Under the pieces are notes generated by a model. It had not been told where the DNA came from, did no database searches, and worked only from the letters and a program-made list of their open reading frames with translations. Positions 1 through 10,003 of a DNA stretch of 64,000 nt are shown piece by piece. The first letter of the stretch is position 1, and every line of letters starts with the position of its first letter. The DNA is taken from the NCBI RefSeq assembly GCF_024580525.1, contig NZ_JANIKQ010000007.1, positions 1 through 64,000 on the forward strand, given 5' to 3'. A program made the position numbers and the translations under genes. The stretch is from Neisseria dentiae (GTDB lineage Bacteria; Pseudomonadota; Gammaproteobacteria; Burkholderiales; Neisseriaceae).

Positions 1-481
1 TCTGCGTCAGCCAGCGGATACGCCGTTTGGCTTCGCGGTATAACGTGATTTTCGGCACGTTATCCAACCATTGCCACTCTTTTGCAGCTTTGTTCAATAT
101 GGCCCGAATCAACGCAAGATAACGGTTCTTGGTGCTGTCGGAGCAATTAAAGCCGCCAACGGTATCCATGATGAAGTCGCGACTCATATCATTCAGCAAA
201 ACTTCTCTGAAATGAGGAAGGCCGCGCAACCGGCTGATGTCGTCTTTGATACTTTTCTTTTTGCCTCCTTGCTCTTTAATCCATCGGACGGCTGCTTTCT
301 CCCACAGCCGGTCGGGCTTCCGCTCCAAGTGTTGCTGCTGCCATAGCTCGTAAGCTAGTTTGTCATGCAGCTTTTGGGCTTCTTCCCTGATTTTGGTGCC
401 GGCAGATTGTCTAATTCTGCGACCACCTGCCGTTGTGATGTCAACGTACCATATGCCATTGTTCCGTTTGTAAATCGGCAT
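1..481 (-). CDS. Phage-type tyrosine recombinase (integrase), N-terminal part, cut by window edge
   Basis: The reverse strand reads open from an ATG at 481 to the window edge, giving 160 residues with no stop. The start is preceded by AGGAG about nine bases upstream. The protein begins MPIYKRNNGIWYVDI and carries a basic segment GGRRIRQSAGTK, like the N-terminal arm domain of phage integrases. A core-binding stretch follows (KLAYELWQQQHLERKP, then SIKDDISRLRGLPHF, then NRYLALIRAILNKA). This architecture is typical of prophage integrases that recombine att sites. The catalytic domain (R..HxxR..Y) would lie outside the window, so activity cannot be judged. A prophage or genomic island probably lies to the left. 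No attachment site was recognised in 482-752. Confidence 0.8.
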   Translation of the reverse strand, partial: MPIYKRNNGIWYVDITTAGGRRIRQSAGTKIREEAQKLHDKLAYELWQQQHLERKPDRLWEKAAVRWIKEQGGKKKSIKDDISRLRGLPHFREVLLNDMSRDFIMDTVGGFNCSDSTKNRYLALIRAILNKAAKEWQWLDNVPKITLYREAKRRIRWLTQ

Positions 482-752
482 TTTTCTTCACTCCTGCTTT
501 TGAGCGAAGTCTGCAACTGTGCATTTTCTTGTTCGGACAAGAATGCGTCAAGGGCAGACTGGGTTATACAGTATTTCCGCCCCGGTTTTGAGGCGTTCAG
601 ACGGCCCGAACAGATTTTATAAAGGCTTCAATTTATGTACCGTCATACTCGGGCTTGATCCGAGTATCTGCTATTTCTTTCAAAAACAATAAAATGCTCA
701 GGATAGACCCGAGCATGGTGAAAAATAAACAAACAAAGCAAATGCTTGAAAA
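482..752. other. Spacer between integrase and cytochrome c' gene
   Basis: No gene is supported here. It holds one uptake-sequence core (TTCAGACGGC near 597-606) and a short imperfect hairpin ATACTCGG...CCGAGTAT near 646-668. The hairpin belongs to the same family as the perfect palindromes at 48292-48320 and 56899-56931. Confidence 0.5.
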
Positions 753-1211
753 TCACTTCGGCCGGCGGAAGGTGTCGTGGCAGGATTTGCAGCTCGCGCC
801 CACTTTGTCATAAGCGGTTTTGATGGCATCGAGCTTGCCGGTTTGCGCCTGCGCGTTCAATTCGGCCACGGCGGCGTAGAATTTTTCTTGTTCGGCTTTA
901 AAGGCATCGGGTTTTTCCCACGTTACCGGCAGCGTGTCGCCGTCGCCCTGTTCGTCTTTCTGAAAATATTCAAACGGTTTTTTGCTCTCTTCGGCAAACG
1001 TGGCGGCGGCGGCTTTGAATTTCTCAACGTCGTAAGCTTCGTCGCCTTTCACCATTTTGCCCATGCTGCTGAAATTGGGCATCATCGTTTTGAAAGCGGT
1101 GGTGCGCGCTTCGGATATCGGCCCTTTGGCCGCATCGGCGGGCGCACCGCCGCAGGCAGAGAGGGCAAATGCGGCGGCGGCCGCCCAAGCCGCAGTCAGT
1201 TTGGTTTTCAT
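753..1211 (-). CDS. cycP: Cytochrome c' lipoprotein
   Basis: The protein has 152 residues. It begins with a lipoprotein signal (hydrophobic run, lipobox LSAC with Cys20), then an Ala-rich linker and a helical domain. It ends with a haem-attachment motif C141-K-S-C144-H145 only a few residues from the C-terminus. A CxxCH at the extreme C-terminus of a four-helix protein is the signature of class II cytochrome c'. In Neisseria the homologue is a lipid-anchored periplasmic protein that binds nitric oxide and protects against nitrosative stress. It is divergent from the dehydrogenase gene downstream, with a Correia element between them. Confidence 0.88.
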   Translation of the reverse strand: MKTKLTAAWAAAAAFALSACGGAPADAAKGPISEARTTAFKTMMPNFSSMGKMVKGDEAYDVEKFKAAAATFAEESKKPFEYFQKDEQGDGDTLPVTWEKPDAFKAEQEKFYAAVAELNAQAQTGKLDAIKTAYDKVGASCKSCHDTFRRPK

Positions 1212-1229
1212 GCTGGTGTTTCCTTATGC

Positions 1230-1333
1230 TATAGTGGATTCAATTACTTCGGTACAAGGCAGCAAGCCGCAGACAGTACAAATAGTACGGCAAGGCGCAG
1301 CAACGCCGTAACGGAGTAAGTGGATTCACTATA
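1230..1333. repeat. Correia repeat enclosed element, short form (104 bp)
   Basis: The element starts TATAGTGGATTC and ends GGATTCACTATA, giving terminal inverted repeats. Between them are the characteristic segments GCCGCAGACAGTACAAATAG and GCAGCAACGCCGTA. It lacks the internal IHF-site segment, which fits the short class. It lies between the divergent cycP and ydfG genes, so it may supply outward promoters or RNase III sites. Confidence 0.88.
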
Positions 1334-1436
1334 CTATGGTTGTTATGGTTCCGTTATCATACCCGAAACCGCGCGGCGGCGGGTGTTCCGCAAGCGGCGT
1401 GCATCAAACCGTTTGCATTTTATTGAGGAGAAGGAT

Positions 1437-2267
1437 ATGACGATTTTAATCACCGGCGCATCGGCCGGTTTCGGTGAAGCCATGTGCCGCAGCTTTGTGG
1501 CAGCGGGGTATAAAGTTATCGGTGCCGCGCGTCGGCTGCACAAGCTGGAAGCCTTGCAGGCAGAGTTGGGCGAAAATTTCCACCCGTTGGAAATGGATAT
1601 GACCCGCACCGAATCGATCTATCATGCTTTGCAGAGCCTGCCGGAAAACTTCGCCGAAATCGACTGCCTGATCAACAACGCCGGTTTGGCGCTCGGCCTC
1701 GACGGGGCCGACAAAGCCGATTTCAACGATTGGGAAACCATGATCCAAACCAATATCATCGGTTTGAGCTATTTAACCCGCCAAGTGCTGCCGCAGATGG
1801 TGGCGCGCAAAAGCGGCTATATCATCAACCTCGGCTCGATTGCGGGCACTTATCCCTACCCGGGCGGCAATGTGTATGGCGCCACCAAAGCCTATGTGCG
1901 CCAGTTCAGCCTCAACCTGCGCGCCGATTTGGCGGGCACGGGCGTGCGCGTGAGCAACATCGAGCCGGGTTTGTGCGGCGATACCGAATTTTCCAACGTG
2001 CGTTTTAAGGGCGACGGCGAACGCGCGGCCAAGCTGTATGAAAACGTGCAGTTTATCCGCCCGCAGGATATCGCCGACACGGCTTTGTGGCTCTACCAGC
2101 GCCCCGCACATATGAATGTGAACAGCATCGAAATCATGCCGGTGGCGCAGAGCTTCGGCGCACTGCCCGTACACCGCGAAGCCCCGCCGCCCGCCGCGCA
2201 GCCGGACGACGGCTTTGAGAAACAAAGTATGTCGCTGTTTCAAAAAATCAAATCGTGGTTTAAATAA
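1437..2267 (+). CDS. ydfG: YdfG-like NADP-dependent 3-hydroxy acid / malonic semialdehyde dehydrogenase (SDR)
   Basis: The start is the ATG at 1437 behind GAGGAGAAGG; a longer frame from 1320 runs through the Correia element and is rejected. The protein has 276 residues. It shows the SDR cofactor motif TGASAGFG, NNAG, the catalytic YGATK and the family-specific stretch EPGLCGDTEFSNVRFKG. Together with PVAQSFGALPVHRE near the end, this matches E. coli YdfG closely. That enzyme reduces malonic semialdehyde and oxidises L-allo-threonine and other 3-hydroxy acids. A C-terminal tail of about 30 residues, proline-rich then basic (KSWFK), is additional to the usual length. An inverted uptake-sequence pair follows as a terminator. 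Confidence 0.85.
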   Translation: MTILITGASAGFGEAMCRSFVAAGYKVIGAARRLHKLEALQAELGENFHPLEMDMTRTESIYHALQSLPENFAEIDCLINNAGLALGLDGADKADFNDWETMIQTNIIGLSYLTRQVLPQMVARKSGYIINLGSIAGTYPYPGGNVYGATKAYVRQFSLNLRADLAGTGVRVSNIEPGLCGDTEFSNVRFKGDGERAAKLYENVQFIRPQDIADTALWLYQRPAHMNVNSIEIMPVAQSFGALPVHREAPPPAAQPDDGFEKQSMSLFQKIKSWFK

Positions 2268-2286
2268 TAGCGTTCAAAATGTTTTA

Positions 2287-2327
2287 AGGCCGTCTGAAAC
2301 CGCATTGCGCTTGTTTTCAGACGGCCT
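2287..2327. terminator. Inverted uptake-sequence pair after ydfG
   Basis: AGGCCGTCTGAAA and its inverse face each other around a short loop, followed on the plus strand by GAGGTTTTT. It lies between two convergent genes and could stop transcription from both sides. Confidence 0.75.
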
Positions 2328-2350
2328 GAGGTTTTTGCCGGAAGCCGATA

Positions 2351-2782
2351 TTATTTAGCCGCCGCCCGTTTGCCGCGAATCACCATACGGCCTTGTTCGT
2401 CCAGCATTTCCAAACTGCCGCCGCTCAAACGGTATGTGCGCACCTGCGGCAGCGCGCGGCTTAACTGCTGCTCGGTTTCCATATCGGGGCAGGCTTTCAG
2501 GGTGGAGGCAACGGCGCTGAATTTCAGGGTTTTGTTCTTCACCGTGCTTTCATAGCCGCCGAACAGCCGGTTGCAGTTGGTGGAGACGCCGAATTGCAGT
2601 TTGTCGTCGTTGAAAGTAATCACCGTTTCCGGCGCAATTTTGCCCGCGCCTGCCGCTTCGGTGATTTGCCACGAGCCGGACAAGGGTTTCTCTAACCCGG
2701 CCGGAACGGGCACGGGCAGCGCAACCGGTACCACGCAGGCGCCGAGCAGCAAAGGGGCGAGTAAAACGGCATAGATTTTCAT
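2351..2782 (-). CDS. META/HslJ-domain lipoprotein
   Basis: The start chosen is the ATG at 2782 behind AAGGA. A TTG six codons upstream is possible but would add residues before the signal peptide. The protein has 143 residues, with lipobox LLGAC at about residue 14. A META domain follows: LSGSWQITEAAG at its start, the typical STNCNRLFGGYE, then ASTLKACPDMETEQQ. The motif of two conserved cysteines and a C-terminal beta strand is typical of HslJ. HslJ proteins are envelope or secreted proteins linked to heat and novobiocin response; the exact role is unknown. The gene is followed by the convergent terminator shared with ydfG. Confidence 0.8.
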   Translation of the reverse strand: MKIYAVLLAPLLLGACVVPVALPVPVPAGLEKPLSGSWQITEAAGAGKIAPETVITFNDDKLQFGVSTNCNRLFGGYESTVKNKTLKFSAVASTLKACPDMETEQQLSRALPQVRTYRLSGGSLEMLDEQGRMVIRGKRAAAK

Positions 2783-2850
2783 AAAAATTCCTTGTTTCAA
2801 ATATAAAAAGCGTTGCGTGGAGGTTTTGTAAGTTATGCCGGTATTTTAAA

Positions 2851-3045
2851 GAGACCTTTGCAAAAATACCTTGAAGCCGTCTGAAATGCTTAGATTCCGT
2901 CATTCCCGCCTGCGCGGGAATCCAGCCTTAAAACTATCAAGTATTTTATTTCAATAACTTATAAAAAATGACTGGATTCCCGCCTGAGCGGGAATGACGA
3001 TGGTTGAATATTTCAGACGGCCTAAACGAATTTTGCAAAGGTCTC
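2851..3045. mobile_element. 195-bp non-autonomous element with IS1106-like ends, copy 1
   Basis: Perfect 15-bp terminal inverted repeats, GAGACCTTTGCAAAA at 2851 and its complement ending at 3045. Inside each end is an uptake sequence in opposite orientation, then a dRS3 palindrome (ATTCCC-8-GGGAAT at 2902-2921 and 2976-2995), around a core ATTTTATTTCAATAACTTAT. There is no reading frame. The ends match what I recall of the termini of IS1106-type (IS5 family) Neisseria elements. The second copy is at 8563-8757. Confidence 0.72.
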
Positions 3046-3109
3046 GGCCTGCAATACGCTTGATCGACCGTGTTTGATATTACCGGCTGACGAATTGGTA
3101 ACACAGTTG

Positions 3110-3853
3110 CTAATGCGTTTCGACGAAATCCGCCAACAGCCGAGCAAATTCACCGGCTTGAGTGAGAAACGGCGCGTGGGCGGCTTTTTCTATAATATGC
3201 AGCTCGCTTTGCGGCAGATGGCGGTGCAGGTATTCGCCCATACGGGGCGGGGTGATGGAATCTTTGGCGCCGAAAATCAGCAGGGCGGGGGCATGGATGT
3301 GCGGCAGAAAGGCGCGGGCGTCGGCACCGGCAACGGCATCGAGCGCGGCCTGCATGGCGGCGGGCGCGCCGTGTTTCACGATATCGGGCAGCACTTTTTC
3401 TAAAACCGGGTGTTGGTCTTTTGCATACAAAAATTGCAACTGGAGAAACTGTTTCATATATCTGTGATAATCTTGCTCAAACAAAACAATCATTTTCGCC
3501 AGCGCGGGGTTGCTCAAACCTTCGGGGTAGTCGGGCGCGGCCTGAAAGCGGGCGAAGCTGGCGGTCAGGCACAGTGCGCGCACTTTTTCAGGGTGGCGGT
3601 GTGCGAGATAAAGCGCCACCAGCCCGCCGAGCGACCAGCCGACCAAATAGGCGGGTTCGCTGATTTGTCCGGCGAAAGCGTCGGCTGCGGCGGCCACGTC
3701 GAAACCGCCGTCAAACGGCGCATCGCCGTGGCCGGGCAGGTTGAGGGCGCGAATATGCCAGTTTGCAGGCAGGCGCGGGGTTAAATCGTCGAAAATATGG
3801 CGGTTGGCCGCCCAGCCGTGTATCAGATAAACGTTTTTCGGGGAATGCGTCAT
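3110..3853 (-). CDS. bioH: Pimeloyl-ACP methyl ester esterase BioH
   Basis: The protein has 247 residues from the ATG at 3853. It is an alpha/beta hydrolase: oxyanion motif LIHGWAANR, nucleophile elbow G-W-S74-L-G-G, acid residue in FGAKDSITP, and catalytic histidine in EKAAHAPF. This pattern, including GWSLGG and PGHG, is that of BioH. BioH removes the methyl group from pimeloyl-ACP methyl ester to end the BioC-BioH route to the pimelate moiety of biotin in the cytoplasm. bioB lies at 59861-60868 in the same window. Its ATG overlaps the ATG of divergent comF (CATG). A longer frame to 4024 would lie wholly antisense to comF and is rejected. Confidence 0.85.
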   Translation of the reverse strand: MTHSPKNVYLIHGWAANRHIFDDLTPRLPANWHIRALNLPGHGDAPFDGGFDVAAAADAFAGQISEPAYLVGWSLGGLVALYLAHRHPEKVRALCLTASFARFQAAPDYPEGLSNPALAKMIVLFEQDYHRYMKQFLQLQFLYAKDQHPVLEKVLPDIVKHGAPAAMQAALDAVAGADARAFLPHIHAPALLIFGAKDSITPPRMGEYLHRHLPQSELHIIEKAAHAPFLTQAGEFARLLADFVETH

Positions 3854-4565
3854 GAATGTGCTTTCGTGGTGGCGGAAATGCCGGGGCAAAAAAGATTGCC
3901 TATTATGCCACGGCCCGGCGGTTTCAGACGGCCTGTGTGCAGGCTGTGCGGCCGATTTGTCGGCACTTTGCACCGATGCCGCCGCTGCCTGCCCGTGTTG
4001 CGGCCGCACGAGCTCCGGCGGCACGGTGTGCGGGCGCTGCCAGCAAACGCCGCCGCCGTTCGAGCGGTTGTGGGCTTCGGCATATTATGAAGCGCCCGTC
4101 AGCAATATGCTGTATGCTTTCAAGCACCGTGCCGACAGAAGTATGTTGCGGCCGTTGTGCGCCGTGATGCTGAACCACCCGCCGCCGTGGCTGGAAAGCG
4201 AGAGTGCCGACTGCGTGTTGGCCATGCCGCTGAGCAAGCGGCGGCGGCTGTTCCGCGGCTTCAATCAAAGCGACGGCTTGGCCGAAGCGGTGGGAAAACG
4301 CTACGGTTTGCCCGTGCTGCCGCACACGGCGGTTTTCAGACGGCATCATGCGCCGCAAAGCACGCTGAAACAGCACGAACGGCGCAAAAACGTAAGAAAT
4401 GCTTTTGTATTAAATAATCAACGTGTTAAGAATCGTAAGATATTATTGGTTGACGATGTTACTACAACCGGCGCAACGTTTGAAGAATTGGCGCGAATGC
4501 TAAAACAGGCGGGCGCTTCAGCGGTTTTTTGCTGGGCGCTTGCACATACCCAATTGAAAAAATAA
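3852..4565 (+). CDS. comF: ComF-family phosphoribosyltransferase-like protein
   Basis: The protein has 237 residues. The N-terminal zinc ribbon has cysteine pairs CLLC, CAGC, CPCC and CGRC within the first 60 residues. A phosphoribosyltransferase-like domain follows, with the PRPP-binding loop [13 protein letters not shown] near residue 200 and the family motif RGFNQS. ComF is needed for natural transformation in several bacteria, acting on incoming single-stranded DNA; Neisseria is naturally competent. The start at 3852 has GGGGAA upstream and shares two bases with the bioH start. An AT-type uptake sequence lies inside the gene (TTCAGACGGCAT near 4336). Confidence 0.87.
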   Translation: MNVLSWWRKCRGKKDCLLCHGPAVSDGLCAGCAADLSALCTDAAAACPCCGRTSSGGTVCGRCQQTPPPFERLWASAYYEAPVSNMLYAFKHRADRSMLRPLCAVMLNHPPPWLESESADCVLAMPLSKRRRLFRGFNQSDGLAEAVGKRYGLPVLPHTAVFRRHHAPQSTLKQHERRKNVRNAFVLNNQRVKNRKILLVDDVTTTGATFEELARMLKQAGASAVFCWALAHTQLKK

Positions 4566-4629
4566 CGAAATTTTTTTGACGCGCGCCGCCGCTTGCGGCA
4601 TAGTGCGCAACTTGAGGCAAACAATCCAT

Positions 4630-5094
4630 ATGTTTACCGTAGTTTTATACCAGCCCGAAATTCCCCCCAACACGGGCAACATCATCCGCCTTTGCGCCAA
4701 CACCGGAGCCGACCTGCACTTGGTGAAACCGCTTGGTTTCCCGCTGGATTCGAGCAAAATGAAGCGGGCAGGGCTGGATTACCACGAATTTGCCAAACTG
4801 GCCGTGCATGAAAACTTTGCAGACTGCCTGAAAGCCTTGGCGGGCCGGCGCATTTTCGCGCTCACCACCAAAGGCAGCACCCGCCCCGACGAGGCGGCGT
4901 TTCAGGAAGGAGATGTGTTTCTGTTCGGCCCCGAAACCCGCGGCCTGCCTGCGGAAATTTTGGCAAGCCTGCCGGCGGAGCAGAAACTGCGCCTGCCCAT
5001 GCTGCCCGGCAGCAGAAGCATGAACCTTTCCAACACCGTTGCCGTGATGCTGTTTGAAGCGTGGCGGCAAAACGGTTATGCAGGCGGTGTTTAA
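4630..5094 (+). CDS. trmL: tRNA (cytidine(34)-2'-O)-methyltransferase TrmL
   Basis: The protein has 154 residues from the ATG at 4630. It is a single compact SPOUT methyltransferase. Visible motifs are the start VVLYQPEIPPNTGNIIR, then NTGADLHLVKPLGF, then LFGPETRGLP, and the C-terminal SAM-binding knot RLPMLPGSRSMNLSNTVAV. These are hallmark TrmL (YibK) motifs. It methylates the ribose of nucleotide 34 in tRNA-Leu isoacceptors. The upstream frame to 4576 has no support from a ribosome site. It follows comF by 64 bases on the same strand. Confidence 0.92.
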   Translation: MFTVVLYQPEIPPNTGNIIRLCANTGADLHLVKPLGFPLDSSKMKRAGLDYHEFAKLAVHENFADCLKALAGRRIFALTTKGSTRPDEAAFQEGDVFLFGPETRGLPAEILASLPAEQKLRLPMLPGSRSMNLSNTVAVMLFEAWRQNGYAGGV

Positions 5095-5198
5095 CCGTTC
5101 CATCAATATAAATTATTGTGTTTGTGTGAGTTTATATCGATGAAATGGTTCCGGCCGTCTGAAAAGTATTTTTATTCACTCAAGAACTGGAACCTGTT

Positions 5199-5915
5199 TT
5201 GACACAAGCCAAACGAAATTTCTTTACCGCCGCCTTCGCCGCCCTTGCGCTGGCCTTTGCCGCCGCGTCCGCCCAGGCCGACGCCGTAGTGAAAGCCGAA
5301 AAACTCAGCCCTTCGGCCAACCTGAGCTACAAAGTGGCCGGCAAGCGCTACAACCCTTTGAAAAAAGTTTCATCGTTCAGCCAAACCGGCAATGCTTCAT
5401 GGTATGGCAGCCAATTCCACGGCCGCAAAACCGCCAGCGGCGAGCGCTACAATATGCACGCGATGACCGCTGCCCACAAAACCCTGCCGATTCCCAGCTA
5501 TGCCCGCGTAACCAATTTGTCTAACGGCAAAAGCGTGGTGGTGCGCATCAACGACCGCGGTCCCTTCCACGGCAGCCGCGTGATGGACGTGTCGAAAGCC
5601 GCCGCTGCCAAGCTCGGCTTTATCAACAAAGGCACGGCCAAAGTGCGCGTCGAGCAAATCGTGCCGGGCAGCGAGCCTGTCGAGAGCCTGGCCCAAAACG
5701 AAGCCCGCAATATTTATGTGAACCTGAAAAGTTTCGACACCAAGGCCGAGGCGCAGCAATATCTGAAACGCACGGGCAATCACTTGAAGTCGTCCGATAT
5801 CGACCAAAAAGTGTCTGTGGTGAAGCAAGACGGCAATTATGTGGTGAGAATGGGTCCGTTCCAACGTCAGGAACACGCCGATACGGTAAAAGGCCGTGTG
5901 CTGACTGCCATTTGA
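5199..5915 (+). CDS. rlpA: RlpA-like septal ring lytic transglycosylase (TTG start)
   Basis: The protein has 238 residues. The start appears to be TTG at 5199: no in-frame ATG exists upstream without a stop, and it places a classic signal peptide (FFTAAFAALALAFAAASAQA) at the N-terminus. A double-psi beta-barrel follows, with GNASWYGSQFHGRKTASGE, NLSNGKSVVVRINDRGPF and the catalytic-type HGSRVMDVSKAAA. The last 70 residues resemble a SPOR domain (IYVNLKSFDTKAEAQQY). RlpA cleaves peptidoglycan strands lacking stem peptides at the septum. It is usually lipidated; no lipobox is visible here. A hairpin terminator follows. Confidence 0.85.
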   Translation: MTQAKRNFFTAAFAALALAFAAASAQADAVVKAEKLSPSANLSYKVAGKRYNPLKKVSSFSQTGNASWYGSQFHGRKTASGERYNMHAMTAAHKTLPIPSYARVTNLSNGKSVVVRINDRGPFHGSRVMDVSKAAAAKLGFINKGTAKVRVEQIVPGSEPVESLAQNEARNIYVNLKSFDTKAEAQQYLKRTGNHLKSSDIDQKVSVVKQDGNYVVRMGPFQRQEHADTVKGRVLTAI

Positions 5916-5939
5916 TTAAAACCGTTCGGTTTGTTTCAG

Positions 5940-5970
5940 ACGGCCTGCCTGTGCAGGCCGTTTTGTTTTG
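5940..5970 (+). terminator. Rho-independent terminator after rlpA
   Basis: ACGGCCTGC and GCAGGCCGT form a 9-bp stem with a 4-base loop, followed by TTTGTTTT. One arm overlaps an uptake sequence. Confidence 0.78.
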
Positions 5971-5992
5971 GGCGGGGAATGTGATGAAGGGT

Positions 5993-5998
5993 TATAAT
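5993..5998 (+). promoter_or_regulatory. Possible -10 element for ruvA
   Basis: TATAAT lies about 33 bases before the ruvA start, followed by an uptake sequence in the leader. The -35 is poor (TTGTTTT region), so this is a weak call based on the perfect -10. Confidence 0.4.
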
Positions 5999-6031
5999 GC
6001 AGGCCGTCTGAAAAAATAACGAAAGAATGCC

Positions 6032-6616
6032 ATGATTAGCAGGCTTAGCGGCAAACTGCTTGAAAAAGCCCCGCCGCAGATCGTGATTGATGTGAACGGT
6101 GTGGGGTATGAGGTGGACGTGTCGATGCAAACTTTTTACCTGCTGCCGCCGTTGGGCGAGGCTGTTCAGCTTTATACGCAGCTGGTGGTGCGCGAAGACG
6201 CGCATCTGCTGTTCGGCTTCGCCACCGCCGCCGAGCGTGCCACCTTCCGCCAGTTGGTGAAGGTGAGCGGTATCGGTGCCAAAACCGCGCTGGGCATTTT
6301 ATCGGCCATGAACGCCGACGAATTGGCGCAGGCGGTGGCGCAGGAAGATGTGAAACGTCTCTCGTCCGCCCCGGGCATCGGCAAAAAAACCGCCGAGCGC
6401 ATGGTGTTGGAGCTGCGCGGCAAACTGGTGCCGGAAAACACCGCTTCCGGCCTGTTTACGCCTGCCGCCGCCGCAGACGAAACCGACGATATCGTCAGCA
6501 CGCTGCTGGCGCTGGGCTATAACGAACGCGAAGCCAAAGCGGCGGTAAAAGGCATTCCCGCCGGCACCGACGTGGGCGAGGGCGTGCGTTTGGCCTTAAA
6601 GAATTTGTTGAAATAA
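6032..6616 (+). CDS. ruvA: Holliday junction branch migration protein RuvA
   Basis: The protein has 194 residues, the normal length. It starts [12 protein letters not shown], the typical OB-fold start. The tandem helix-hairpin-helix motifs are [14 protein letters not shown] and [20 protein letters not shown]. The C-terminal domain III ([22 protein letters not shown]) contacts RuvB. RuvA tetramers bind four-way junctions and load the RuvB motor. ruvB and ruvC are not in this window. Confidence 0.96.
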   Translation: MISRLSGKLLEKAPPQIVIDVNGVGYEVDVSMQTFYLLPPLGEAVQLYTQLVVREDAHLLFGFATAAERATFRQLVKVSGIGAKTALGILSAMNADELAQAVAQEDVKRLSSAPGIGKKTAERMVLELRGKLVPENTASGLFTPAAAADETDDIVSTLLALGYNEREAKAAVKGIPAGTDVGEGVRLALKNLLK

Positions 6617-6622
6617 AAACGT

Positions 6623-6668
6623 TTCAGACGGCCTGCAAGCGTTTTGCAATAAATGAGGCCGTCTGAAA
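6623..6668. terminator. Inverted uptake-sequence pair after ruvA
   Basis: TTTCAGACGGCCT and AGGCCGTCTGAAA face each other around a loop of about 20 bases between ruvA and the exporter gene. It lacks a strong T-run, so termination may be partial. Confidence 0.55.
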
Positions 6669-6700
6669 TGCTTTGCAGCCGAAAATCAGAGTAAACCGAT

Positions 6701-8542
<1,842 letters not shown>

Positions 8543-8562
8543 CGGCGCGGCACAAGCAGGCT

Positions 8563-8757
8563 ATGACCTTTGCAAAACTACCTTGAGGCCGTCTGAAATG
8601 CTTAAATTCCGTCATTCCCGCGTAGGCGGGAATCCAGCTTTCAAGCAATCAAATATTTTATTTCAATAACTTATAAAAAGCGATTGGATTCCCGCCTACG
8701 CGGGAATGACGATAATCAGATGTTTCAGACGGCCTAAATGAATTTTGCAAAGGTCTC
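8563..8757. mobile_element. 195-bp non-autonomous element with IS1106-like ends, copy 2
   Basis: Same length and layout as the copy at 2851-3045: GACCTTTGCAAAA at the left, TTTTGCAAAGGTC at the right, inward uptake sequences, dRS3 palindromes at 8614-8633 and 8688-8707, and the same AT-rich core. The left end has one mismatch to the right end at the outermost bases. Confidence 0.7.
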
Positions 8758-9007
8758 AGGCTGTCTGAAATATTCAACCGTCGTTATTAGCTTCGCCAGT
8801 CCGCTGCGCTATCCCGCCTACGCGGAAATGACGAGATACAAACCTTTTCAGGGTTTGATTGGTTTTTTTGCAAAGATTTCGGCCGTCTGAAAACCGCTGT
8901 GGCATAAAATGTAGCCCAATGTAATATTTAAATATAAAGAATAAATTGCCGAGAGAAAATTCATTAATTATCTATATCAACAAAACAATGTTTTTGTAGA
9001 AATATTA

Positions 9008-9026
9008 ATTAATGAGAATCGTTATC
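9008..9026. promoter_or_regulatory. Fur-box-like operator upstream of nuoA
   Basis: ATTAATGAGAATCGTTATC matches the 19-base Fur consensus at 15 positions, including the central GA-AATC core. It lies about 76 bases upstream of the candidate -10 at 9102. In N. meningitidis Fur is reported to bind upstream of nuo and activate it. This position, upstream of the promoter, would fit activation better than repression. Confidence 0.6.
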
Positions 9027-9155
9027 TAAAAATGATTGAAATTATTGGTTTTTTCTAGCATTTTTTTAGCAGGCTAACTTTAAAACGTGTCTTAAATTGG
9101 ATACAATCATCGGATATTTACCGGTATTTTATGTTAACGAAACCAGGTGTAGCTC

Positions 9156-9524
9156 ATGTTGGCAAACTACTTCCCCGTATTGGTGTTCATTCTTGTCGGC
9201 CTGATAGCAGGCATCGTATTCTTGGCGTTGGGCAACCTGCTCGGCCCCAAGCGCCACTATGCCGAGAAAGACGCGCCGTTCGAGTGCGGCTTCGAAGCCT
9301 TTGAAAACGCGCGCATGAAGTTCGACGTGCGTTATTATCTGGTGGCGATTCTGTTTATTCTGTTTGATTTGGAAGTGGCGTTTATGATTCCGTGGGCGGT
9401 GGTATTCAAAGACCTGACCGCCGCGCACGGGCAATATGCTTTCTGGTCGATGTTCGTGTTTATCGTGGTGCTCACGGTAGGCTTTATCTACGAATGGAAA
9501 AAAGGTGCGCTGGAATGGGAATAG
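9156..9524 (+). CDS. nuoA: NADH-quinone oxidoreductase subunit A
   Basis: The protein has 122 residues with three membrane helices ([59 protein letters not shown]). The family motifs YECG-like FECGFEAF and [18 protein letters not shown] are intact. It belongs to the membrane arm of complex I at the quinone-site junction and is the first gene of the nuo operon. Its stop overlaps nuoB by ten bases. Confidence 0.96.
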   Translation: MLANYFPVLVFILVGLIAGIVFLALGNLLGPKRHYAEKDAPFECGFEAFENARMKFDVRYYLVAILFILFDLEVAFMIPWAVVFKDLTAAHGQYAFWSMFVFIVVLTVGFIYEWKKGALEWE

Positions 9525-9994
9525 ATGGCGTTTTGAAAAAAGGTTTCGTAACCACCAGCGCAGACACTGTGCTCAACTATATGCGTACCGGCTCGTTGTG
9601 GCCGGTAACGTTCGGTTTGGCCTGTTGCGCGGTTGAAATGATGCAGGCCGGTGCTGCCCGCTACGATTTGGACCGCTTCGGCATTATTTTCCGCCCGTCG
9701 CCGCGCCAGTCGGATCTGATGATTGTGGCCGGCACGCTGTGCAACAAAATGGCACCTGCGCTGCGCCGCGTGTACGACCAGATGGCCGAGCCGCGCTGGG
9801 TACTTTCGATGGGTTCGTGCGCCAACGGCGGCGGCTATTACCATTATTCTTATTCGGTGGTGCGCGGTTGCGACCGCATCGTGCCGGTAGACGTTTATGT
9901 TCCCGGCTGCCCGCCCACCGCCGAAGCCCTGATTTACGGTTTGATTCAGCTTCAGCAGAAAATCAAACGCACTTCAACGATTGCACGGGATTAG
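9515..9994 (+). CDS. nuoB: NADH-quinone oxidoreductase subunit B
   Basis: The protein has 159 residues from the ATG at 9515, inside the end of nuoA, indicating translational coupling; a longer frame to 9392 is rejected. It binds the terminal iron-sulfur cluster N2 through the unusual adjacent C37-C38 ([10 protein letters not shown]), C102 (MGSCANGGG) and C132 (PGCPP). All four are present. It passes electrons to quinone together with NuoD. Confidence 0.97.
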   Translation: MGIDGVLKKGFVTTSADTVLNYMRTGSLWPVTFGLACCAVEMMQAGAARYDLDRFGIIFRPSPRQSDLMIVAGTLCNKMAPALRRVYDQMAEPRWVLSMGSCANGGGYYHYSYSVVRGCDRIVPVDVYVPGCPPTAEALIYGLIQLQQKIKRTSTIARD

Positions 9995-10003
9995 GAGGGC
10001 GAG

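Larger units (their letters stand above)
8543..9155. other. 613-bp intergenic region before the nuo operon
   Basis: No gene is supported. In order it holds: the second 195-bp non-autonomous element (8563-8757); a degraded relative of it with uptake-sequence-like and dRS3-like remnants (8757-8890); and an AT-rich stretch with a Fur-box-like site (9008-9026) and the probable nuo promoter. A possible -10, TACAAT at 9102-9107, lies 48 bases before nuoA. Confidence 0.6.

Noticed and set aside
2902-2995. Repeats that could look like a small CRISPR array
   Set aside because: The units are inverted dRS3 palindromes inside a mobile element, not direct repeats with spacers. No cas genes are present.
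3854-4024. N-terminal extension of BioH
   Set aside because: It lies antisense to the zinc ribbon of ComF and adds residues before a normal hydrolase start.
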